Assembly (NCBI GenBank): GCA_028690445.1
Contig: JAQVBE010000014.1
Coordinates: 1 to 64,000, forward strand
DNA: 64,000 nucleotides
Reading direction: 5' to 3'
From: Aliarcobacter sp.
Lineage (GTDB): Bacteria; Campylobacterota; Campylobacteria; Campylobacterales; Arcobacteraceae
The notes below the pieces were generated by a model, which saw nothing but the letters and a program-made list of their open reading frames with translations, searched no databases and was not told the origin of the DNA. This document shows, in pieces, positions 24,701-36,700 of this stretch. Position 1 is the first letter of the stretch, and every line of letters begins with the position of its first letter. Both the position numbers and the translations under genes were made by a program.

Positions 24701-27700
24701 AATAGTGGTAATAACACTATGGATTATAGTAATGCAAATGCTGCTCAAAGTATCACAGTAACACTTGATGGAGCTAACTTTAGAGATGTAATTATCGGTA
24801 ATGGTACCGTAATAGATAGCATTAAAAATATTCAAAATGTTTATGGTGGAGCTGCTAATGATACTATTATTGGAGATGGAAACAGTAATATCTTAAAAGG
24901 TGGAGCTGGTAATGATATTATAAAAGGAATTGCTGGATTAAATTCACTATATGGAGAAGCTGGAGATGATACTATCACAGGTGGAACAGGTGATGACTTT
25001 ATAGATGGTGGAGCTGATAATGATATTATTTATGCAAATGCAGGAAATAATATTATCTATGGTGGTATGGGAATAGATACTATTTTTAGTGGAACTGGAA
25101 ACGATACTATTTATGGTGGAACTGCTAATGATGTTGGGACTGAACAAGATTGGGTAAGTTTTCAAAATGCACTAGTTGGAGTTACTGTAAACTTAAACAA
25201 AATAGCAGGAGATACAGTTACTGATGTATTTACAGGAGCAACTGGATATGCAAGTGGTCTAGCAACTGGAATAGATAGTTTATTTGGAATTGAAAATATT
25301 ATAGGAAGTGCTAATAAAGACAATATAACTTTAAGTGATGCACAAGTAAACATAATTTATGCAGGTGCTGAAAGTGATATTATAAAAGCTGGAACTATAG
25401 CTTATACAGGTGGAAACACAATAGATGGTTTTGGAGTAATAGGAACTCAAGATAGTAGTGATAGTGATACTATGGATTATAGTGTTTTAGGTGTAGGACA
25501 AAATATTAGTGTTGATTTAAGCTTAGTCGATGCAAATGGTTTTTCAAATGTTACTTTTAATGGTGGTATAAATCTCGATAAACTTAAAAATATAGAAAAT
25601 ATCACAGGAACAGCAGGAAATGATACATTAAAAGGTGCAGATGGTGTAAATAACACTTTAATAGGTGGAACTGGAAGCGACTTTTTAATGGGAAGAAGTG
25701 GAAATAACATTCTTGATGGTGGAGCTGGAAGCACAGGAAACTATGTAAGTTATGAGTATGTTGTTGATAATACAAAAAGAGTTATAGTAAATCTTGATGA
25801 ACAAACGGCCAATGTTGTAGGAAGTGGTTATAAGGATACTATAAAAAATATCCAAAATGTTATTGGTGGATCTGGAAATGATACTATTACAGGAAGCAGC
25901 AGTTCAAATACTTTAATTGGTGGAGCAGGTGCTGATAAGTTTATGATGAGAGGAGAACTATCTGATACTGTTTATGCTGGAAGTATTACTTTTAATGCAG
26001 ATGGTACAATAAATAATGCTTCACATATAGATACAAATACACAAGATACAATAGATTATAGTAGCTACACTAATAACGCTATTATTAATTTAACATCAGG
26101 AACAGCACAAGTTGATTTAAAAATAGATACTTTTTATGGAATTGACAATGTAATAGCAACATCACAAGCAGATACTATCACAAGTGGCGCTGGTGTAAAT
26201 ACTATTTTTGCAGGTGATGGTTCTGATACTATTTTTACAGGAGCTGGTAAAGATACTATTTATGGACAGGATGGAGATGATTATATTAATATGGTATCTG
26301 TTAGCAATTCTCTTTCAAATTTTGTAGATGGTGGAACAGGCTTTGATACAGTAGATTATGCAAGCTTAGCTGAACGAATAGTTGTAAATATGCAAGGTGT
26401 AACAGAAGTTCAAGTTCAAGTTGGAAATACAGTAAATCAACATATTATTACAAATATAGAAAATATCATTGGAACAAACCAAGCTGATACAATTACAGGA
26501 AATGATGGAAAAAACATTCTTGTAGGGATGGATGGAAGCGATACTATTTCTGGAATTGCTGGAAATAATATTATTTATGGTGGAACTAAAGAGAGAAATT
26601 CTACTTCAACAGCAGCTGATACTATTTATGGTGGTACAGGAGATGATACTATTTATGGAGCAGCTGGAGCTGATGATTTAAGAGGTGGCTTAGGAGATGA
26701 CACTATTTATAGTGGAGCAGGAAATGACATTATAAAAGATGGTTCAGGGTCTGATAAACTTTATGGAGAGTCTGGGGATGATACCTTTGTATTTGAAGCA
26801 GCTGATAATATGACAGATTATATCTATGGTGGAAATGAAACTAATGATGATGGTTCTAGTGATATGGTTGATTACTCTTTAGCTATTAAAGGTATGACTA
26901 TTGATTTAGGTGGGAAAAATGGAATTAGAAATCAAGATGAAGCTTTATTTGATAGTTCAAATATTCCTACATATAACTATAGAGGATATTCATATAGTGC
27001 AGATCAAGGATTTAATCTAATTTATGGAATAGAGTCTGTACGAGGAAGTGATTTAGAAGGCGATACTATTTGGGGGAATAGTGCAAATAACTCTATATTT
27101 GGACTAGGTGGTAATGATACCATCTATGGAGTTGATGGAACTAACTACCTTGATGGTGGAGCAAATAATGATACATTTTTTGCAGGAAGTGGAGCAGATG
27201 TTATGGTTGGTGGAAGTGGAGATGATCTATTTAAAACTTATTATAATGCTTCTGGAGCCGATGATACTGCTAAATTTGGAGCATCAAATACTATTTACGG
27301 TGGAACTTGGGATGGAATAACTGCCGCAGCAAGTGGAAGTGATACTGTTGATTATGGTGAAATAATTGATACTTCATATAATATATTCGCAGATTTATCA
27401 GGAAATACTGCTAATGTAGAAATTAGAACGGGTACAACCGTAATAAAAGCAGATAATGTAATAAATGTAAATAATGCTATAGGAACAAGTGGAAATGATA
27501 CATTTAGAGGAAATTCATTTGCTAATACACTTAATGGATTAGCTGGAAATAATACAGCATTATATACATTTACAGCTTTAACGGCTGGAATAGTTGCAAA
27601 TTTAGAAGCTGGGGAAGTTACAAAAACTACTGCTAGTGGGACTGTTAAAGATACCTTAATAAATATTCAAAACCTTGTAGGAAGTAGCTATGATGATTAT

Positions 27701-30700
27701 TTTGTTACAAAATTGTCAGAAGCAAATATAATAGATGGTGGAGCTCATGGAACTATTGGAGATACTATAGATTATAGTACTAATGGAGCTACAAAAATAA
27801 TTCTTGATTTAGATGTTTCTCATACTACAGATGTTTATGGCATAGGTGTAACAAATGATGGAATTTATGCAAGTGTTGCTGTTACAAATGGTGCAACTGA
27901 TAAAATAACTAATATTGAAAACATAAAAGGAAGTGCAGGAGCTGATACTATTTATGGAAATAGTGAAAATAATACTATTTTTGGTATGGGTGGAAATGAC
28001 ACTATTTATGGAGTTGCTGGAGCAAACTATATAGATGGTGGAGCTGGAAATGACTTAATTTATAGTGGAACAGGAGCTGATAAGTTATTTGGAGGAACTG
28101 GAAATGATACATTCAAAGGAACAACTGCTTTAAGTTTTGCAGGAGATGTTATTGATGGAGGAAATGAATTAGATGCATCAAGAGGTAGTGACACGGTTGA
28201 TTATCATGCAATTACAGGTATTACAACAGGTGTAAAAGTTACTTTAAATGGTAGTACAGATAGCATAGTAACAATAAATAATGCAAATTCTCACACAATA
28301 AAAAACATAGAAAATATAATAGGAACCACTTTTGCTGACTCAATAGTAGGTGATACGGGAAATAACACATTAATAGGTGAATCAGGAGCTGATACTATTA
28401 AAGGAATTGCTGGAAATAATGTTATTTATGGTGATAAAATATCTGATGATGGAACGGATACTTTAACTAATGTATCAACAAATAATGATGTAATATATGC
28501 AGGAATAGGTCAAGATACAATATATGCTGGTGGTGGAGATGACACTATCTTTACAGAAGTTGGTAGTGATACTATTTATGGTGGTTCAGGAAATGATAAA
28601 ATTTACGGTGGTTTAGGAAGTAAAATTTATGGTGGAAATTATATTAATGATGCACATACAGATAGTGGAATAGATACTGTAAGTTATGAAAATATAAGTA
28701 CTAGTGTTACTGTAAGACTTGATGCAAATTTTGCCATTATAGCAGCAACTGGTAATAGTGATATTATTTTTGGTATTGAAAATGTTATAGGGACAGCTTT
28801 TGCAGATTCAATAGTTGGTGATATTGCAAATAATACATTAATTGGTGGTGCGGGCAATGATATACTTAATGGTTTAGGTGGAGATAATAGACTAGAAGGT
28901 GGAGCAGATAATGACACACTTATTTCAGGAAGTGGAAACAACTATGTAGATGGTGGAACAGGAAGTGATACTGTTGATTATAGTTCTTTAACTGGTACTA
29001 ATTTTGGAGATGATGATTCAATAGCAGGTCAAGTAAATGGTATTTATTACAGTGGAATTAAAGTAGATTTAACAAATACTTCAGCACAAAGAATTCATGT
29101 AAACTATGGAACAGATACTATTCTTAATATTGAAAATGTAATAGGTTCTACAAAAAATGATTATATTATTGGAAATGATGAAAAAAATATTCTTGATGGA
29201 AAAGGTGGAAATGATTATTTTGTATTAGGACAAGGTGAAGACACAATATTGGGGGATACTGGTACTGATACTATTGCATTTACAAATACAAGTAGAACAC
29301 TAGGAGTTAATGTTGATTTAAATAAAAATCAATCTTATGGAAGCCCCGATAGTTATAGAGTAATTAGTGATGGTTTTGGAAATGCTAAATATCTTGATAG
29401 TATTGAAAATGTAATTGGTACAGATTTTGATGATACTATTTTTGGAAATAGTGATGCTAATACACTTATTGGTGGAGCTGGAATTGATACGTTAAAAGGT
29501 GGATTAGGAGCTGATATTCTTGATGGTGGAACAGGTGAAGATTGGGCATATTTTAATGATATAGCGGTATCGGGTGTTAATATAGTTTTAGATACAGATG
29601 GAAATATCGCTAATGGGAGTTCAGGTACATCAAATATTACAGGATATACAACAACTCTTGTTGGAATTGAACATATTAAAGCCACAGCTTTAGCCGATAC
29701 TATAAAAGGTGATGATAATGCAAATTCAATTTTAGCAGGTAGTGGAAATGATACAATTTATTCATCAAAAGGTAGTGATTATATAGATGGTGAAGAGGGT
29801 ATTGATACAATTGATTATGCAATTGCAGATGTAACAAGTGGATTAATAATAGATCTTGGAGCAACACAAGTAATAGGAACTGATACAACATGGGCTGTTC
29901 AAGATGATGGTTATGGAAATAAAGAGCTTGTATATAATATAGAAAATGTTGTAGGTACAAAAAATAATGATTTTATAAAAGGAAATACTCAAAATAATAC
30001 AATTTGGGCAGGTTCTGGTGATGATACTATTTATGGTATAAGCGGAAACAATGTTTTAATAGGTGGAACAGGAAGTGATACATTCAGAGGTGGAATAGGT
30101 GATAATATCATTTATGGAGAGACATATTCTTCATCTATTGGTTCAGCTGGGTCTGAAACAGATATATCATCAAAAGATTTAATAGATTTCTCTGAAAGTG
30201 GAGTTTCTATTACATTAAATTTAAGTGATAGAACATCTATTAATTATCTTTCATTATCTTCTTTGACACTAGATGCTAGAACTTCTATTGGATATGGAAA
30301 AAATGTAATTTACAATGTTGAAAATGTACTTGGTGGAAGTGGTTCTGATACATTAATTGGAAGTAATGTTGCCAATGTAATTGATGGTGGAGCTAATAAT
30401 GATATTATTTTTGGTTTTGGTGGAACAGGAAATACTCTAATTGGTGGGGCTGGAAATGATACTATCATGGGACTTCTTGGTGGAGATAAAATCTATGGTG
30501 GAACATTTGATGGAACAATAGCTACAAAATCTGGAAGTGATTGGGTAGATTATAGTTATATCACAGATACTAAAGCTATAAATGTTGATTTATCAGCTGT
30601 TTCAAATCAAGTATCTCAAATAGGAACACCTGCAAATGCTGATACTTTAACGCATATAGAAAATGTTGTAGGAACAAAAAATAATGACATTCTAAAAGGG

Positions 30701-33700
30701 GATGATGTATTTACAACAATCAATTCTCTTTTAGGATACAACGGTGATGATACTTTTATTGTTTCAAAAGGAAGTGACTATATCGATGGTGGATTAGGAA
30801 TTAACACTATGGATTATAGTAGTGTTAATTTTGCTGATGGTGGAAATAGAGTTATTGTTGATTTAGGACTTAGTGAAGCAACTGATAATGGATACCAAAA
30901 TTCAGGAGTTGCAGTAAAAGATACACTTCTTAATATTCAAAAGGTAATTGGTACAAGTGGAGATGATACTCTTTATGGAAGTTCATATGCCAATGTATTT
31001 GTAGGAGGTGCTGGAAATGACTATGTAGATGGTCGTGAAGGTGCTGATACTATTTATGGAACTTCTGGAAATAATAAATTATTTGGTGGAAAAGATAAAG
31101 ATACTATTTATGGTGGAACAGGAAATGACACTTTAGATGGTGGTACTGATGATGATATTCTTGATGGAAGTTTAGGTGGAAATAATACTTTTATAGGTGC
31201 TACAGGAAATGATACATTTACTGGAGGTTCAGGAGTTGATACGCTTTATTATTTAAACGCAGAATCAGGTATTACCGTTACTCTTAAACCAACAGGTGAA
31301 GATGGAACTATTACGAGTTTAACAGATGGAACAGATAGTTTAAAAACACATTTTGAAAGAATTATTGCAACAAACTTTAAAGATACTATAGACCTAAGTA
31401 AAGCACAAGCAGCTAATACTATTTTAGCAAATGGTGGAAATGATACAGTAACTGCAAGTACAAGTTATAATGACACTATTTACGGTGGAGATGGCGATGA
31501 TGTCTTTTATGCAAATGGTGGAAATAATATTTATTATGGTGGAAATGCAATTTTAGATGCAAATGGAGATATAACTGGAAGTAACGCAAGTGGAACTGAT
31601 ACAATTAATTATAGTTTATCAACTGGAAGTGTGAATGTAAATTTAACTAATAACACAGCTAGTGTAAATGGATTTGGTGGAACAGATACTATTTATAATA
31701 TTGCAAATGTGACAGGTTCAAATCAAAATGATATTTTAAAAGGTGATGTTGGAGTAAATAAAATTTTAGCTGAAAATGGAGATGACTGGATTATTGCAAC
31801 TGCTGGAAATGATGAAATATCTGGTGGAAATCATACTCAAGTTGATAACACTCAAGGATCAACCACAGTAAAAGATGGTGGTGGAGATTGGCTTAGTTTC
31901 CAAGAAGTGGCAAATGGACTAGATGCAACTATGAGCAATAATTCTATTACTTTTGGTGGATACACTCCAAATATTAAAGAAATCGAGAATCTTTTTGGTT
32001 CAACTTATAATGATATTTTAAGAGGCGATAATACTAATAACACACTTCATGGATATGATGGAGATGATGTTATTTATGGAACTGCTGGAAATAACTTCTT
32101 AATTGGTGGAAAAGGAGATGATATTTTACTTGGTGGAAGTGGTGTTGATAAATATGATGGTGGAGATGTTACTATTGGAACATTCTATACTTCAAGTGGA
32201 GTTCATGGAAACAACACGATTAGCTTTTATGACACTACAAGTGCTGGAGTAAATGTTGATTTATCTTATGACAATGGGGATACAACAACAGGAAGAGTAA
32301 TAAATGATGGATATGGAAATACAGAAACTTATGTAAGAAATATTAATAACATCATAGGAACACTTAATTATAGCGATATTTTAAAAGGTAATAATTCAAA
32401 AAATATTATCAATGGATATGGTGGTAATGACACTATTTATGGAATAGGTGGAGAAAATACACTTTATGGGGGAGCAGGAGTAGATACAATCTACACAGCT
32501 ACTACAAAAGTAGGGCCTGAACGAGGTGATGTTGTTTATGGAGGGCTAGGTACCGATACTTTAATTGGTTCTTTCCACAAAGACTTTTTAATAGGTGGAG
32601 AAGAAAATGGAAGTGATATTGAAAAAGATTGGATAAATTATACTTCTCTTACAAATGTACATAATTATGGTATTAGTGTAGATTTATCTTCAAAAGTTAC
32701 TTTTACAGATGCTGATGGAGATAGAGGAAGTTTAAATGGTAGTTATTCTCAAATATTCGAATTAGATAATAGTGGAGCTAAAACAGCTAATTTTGATTAT
32801 ATTTCTCAAATAGAACATATCCTAGGAAGTTCTAAAAATGATACTTTAAAAGGGGATAACATAATCACTACCGATGGCGGTGGAAATACTATTTTTGCAG
32901 CTGTGGGAGATGATACTATTATCTTAGATGCGGGTGGAACAGACTACATAGATGGTGGAACTGGAAGTAACTGGTTGAGTTTAACAGATAATTACAGAGG
33001 AACTATTGATTTAAGAAATGCAAGTGGTAGTGGAGGAAGTACTAATGGAAATGTTACATTAGTAAATATTCAAAATATTTTAGGTTCAGCTGTAAGTGAA
33101 ACGGTATGGGGAAGTTCTACAACAAGTAAAGAAACTTTTGTTATGAATGGTGGAGATGATTATGTTTTAGGCGGAGCTGGTGATGATGTCTATGATATGG
33201 GAACTGGAAATGATAGAGTTTCAAATAACTATGGAAGCGATACAATAATCGGTGGAGCAGGAGTTGATACTCTTGATATGTGGAATAATATTGGTGCAAA
33301 CCAAGGAACAAGCATAGTATTTAATTCTATTTTAGCATCTAGTTATACGGGACTTGCAACAGATTTAGGAACATTAACTCTTTCGAATCAAGCATCTGTA
33401 ATAGAATCTAAAATTATAAATGGTCTTTCAACTCTAATTGATGGATCGTATAATTTTTATAAAATAAAAGATGGACAAGGATTCTCTGATTATTTATATC
33501 AAGATGGAAGTAATCCAGATTTTGAACAGTTTTATATGACAAATTATGCTGATATTTTTGTTGGTTCAAATAATAGTGATACTGTTTTGGGATATGGTGG
33601 AAATGATACTATTTGGGCTATGGATGGAAATGATAGCATTTATGGTGGAGATGGAAATGATACTATTTTTGGAGTTAGTGGAAATAACCTTCTAGAAGGT

Positions 33701-36700
33701 GGTGCAGGAAATGACCTTATTATAGGTGGAACAGGTAACGACACAATCAGAGGTATTTCAGGAAATAATACTTTATATGGTAAATCTGGAAATAATGTTA
33801 TTACAGGTGGAGATCTTACGGATATTATCTATACTGGAATAGGGCAAGATGTTATTGATGGTGGAGCTGGAACTGATACTTTAAGATTTGATGGTGGAAC
33901 ACAAAGAGTTGTAGTAAACCTAGGAATAGATACTTTAACTTATGATGGTGGAAGTACTTTAATTGCAAATAGATTTATCAATAGTTGGCAAAATGCAGGA
34001 AGTAATCAAACAGGAACAGTAACAAATATTGAAAATGTTGATGGTACTCAATATAATGACACTATTCGAGGAAATAATTCAACAAACACTATTAAATCAG
34101 GAGCAGGAGATGACTATATTTATGCCAGCTTAGGAGATGATAAATATGATGGAGGAGCTAACACTGTAAAAGGTGATAGTGTTGATTATAGTTTAGTTAC
34201 AACAACTTCTGGTGTAAAAATAGATATAAATACTCAATCAAATGCTGTATTTACAGTTAGTGGTACAACATATAATCAAACACTTATAGATATAGAAAAT
34301 ATTAAAGGTTCTAATCAAGATGATATTATTAGAGGTGGAGCAAGCGTAAATACTATTTATGGAGGAGATGGAGCCGATCAAATCTATGGTACTGGGGGAG
34401 ATAATAGCCTATATGGTGATGCTGGAGATGATACTATTTATAGTGGAACAGGAAATGACTATATAGATGGTGGCATAGGCAATAATACGGTGAGTTATTC
34501 TGACTTTGGAACAAGTGTTAAAGTAAATTTAAGTGGAAGTCTACAAGGTACAGTTGCAAATAATACAGGAGTAACTACAGGACTAGTTGATACTTTAGTA
34601 AATATTCAAAATGTTATAACAGGTGGTGGAAGCGATACTATTTGGGCTGGAAGTGGAACAAGTATTATTAAAACAGGAGCAGGAACAGATACTATTTACG
34701 GTGGAACAGGAGTTGAAACTATTGATGCTGGTTCTGGGAATGATTATATCTATGCAAGTGCTGGTAATGATGTTATAGATGGTGCGGAGGATAGTGATAC
34801 TGTTGATTATAGTTCAAGTACGACAGGAATAACTGTAACTTTAGCAAATAATGGAGCTTTAACAAGTGTTAGTCATAATATTTCTGGAGTTTTCATTGAT
34901 AGCTTAACAAATATCGAAGGAATAAAAGGTTCAGCTACTTTTTCAAATACTTTAACCGGTAATAATATGAATAACACTTTAATAGGTGGAAATCAAACAG
35001 ATATTATCAAAGGTGTAAGTGGAAATAACTATTTAAATGGTGGAGCAGGAATTGATACTATTTATGCAGGAACTGGAAGTGATACGATAATAGGTGGAAG
35101 TGCCGATGCTAATTGGTTGTATTATACTGATGTTTTAGGTGCGAATGTTAATGTTAATTTAAAAACAGGAATAGCAACTTATGGAACAAGTACAGATACT
35201 ATTTCTCAAATTAGAAATTTACAAATGGGTAATGGTACAAATACAGTTGAGGGTAATTCAGATGCAAATAGCTTTGTAGGTGGAACGGGAACTGATACTT
35301 TAAGTTATAGTGGATCTTCAAATGCAGTTACATTTAATGTTACAAGTGCAGGTGCTGGAACTTCAACTGGTGATGGTTCAGATACTTTTGTGAACTTTGA
35401 AAATTATACACTTTCAAGTAATGTTGATACAGTAAACTTAAGTGCAGTTTTTGGAAGTACAATAGATGGTGGAGCTTTAAGTGATACTGCAAGTTATAGC
35501 ACAGTAGGAAGTGGAACTTCTTTAGCAGTTACTGTAAATAGTGGAAACACAAGTGCTACTGTATTTGATGGAGTAAAAACTGATACTTTAAAAAATATTG
35601 AAAAAATAATTGGTGGAGATGGAAATGATACTTTTATCGTTTCAAATGTATCAGGTATCAATACTCTTGATGGAGATGGTGGGACAAACACTTTACAATT
35701 AAGTGGAAGTTTAGATTTATCAAGTGTGACTTTATTAAATTTTAATAATATTCTTATAGCAAATGGAGATACATTAACTTTAAATGCAGTAGATTTATCT
35801 GGTAAAACTATGAATATCACGATGAGTGGAACAGCTAATTTAGTAATAGTTTCAGATGCAAGTAGTCATGATTTTAGCAATATTACTGTTACAAAAGGAA
35901 CAGGAAAAGTTACCCTTGATGTTAATATAAATAAAGATATAAGTGGAACAAATATACATAATATCATAGATATATTTGATGTAGCTAGTGGTAATAGTTT
36001 AACTTTAAGTCATACCCAATTTAACACGCATACAGGAATTGGAACAGGAACATTAAAATTAAGTAACACTTCACTTACAGGTGCTCAAATTAAATCTGTG
36101 AATGATGCAAGTACTAACGCAATAGATTTATCTAATGTTACTACTATTTCAAGTGCTACTATGTCTGAAATGTTAGAGATAGTAAATAATACAGGTTCAA
36201 TATTTACAACAGCATCTAATTACGCAGTTAATATAAGTAATACAGCAAGTGCAACTAATATAAATAGTGTATTAGGTGATACAATAGGAGTAGTAACAGC
36301 AACAGTAACAACAGATACAGCATCAAATCTAAATAGTGCATTAGGAAGTGCAACAGCTACAGATGTATTAACTATAACTGTTAGTGCAGGAAGTGCTGCT
36401 GCTTCTGATTTAATAGCTCTAGATAATAAAACATCAGTAACGATAGATGCAACAGCAATTACAACAATTACTGGAACAGGTGCTCAAGTTGCAACAGTTG
36501 CAGCTGCAAGTGGTATAAGTACATCAACAAATTATTTAGCAACACTAAGTGGAACATCAACAATTAGTGATGTAAATATAGTTACAGGTGATACAACAGG
36601 GATTATAACAGCAATAGTAACAGCAGATACAGCAGCTAATTTAAATACAGGTTTATCAAATGCAACAGCAACAGATGCCTTAACCTTAACAGTAAATGGA

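Noticed and set aside
14157..35700. CRISPR-like or satellite DNA array (recurrent GGAAATGATACT)
   Set aside because: The repetition is the codon image of the GNDT motif inside one open frame; spacing and sequence vary as expected for protein repeats.
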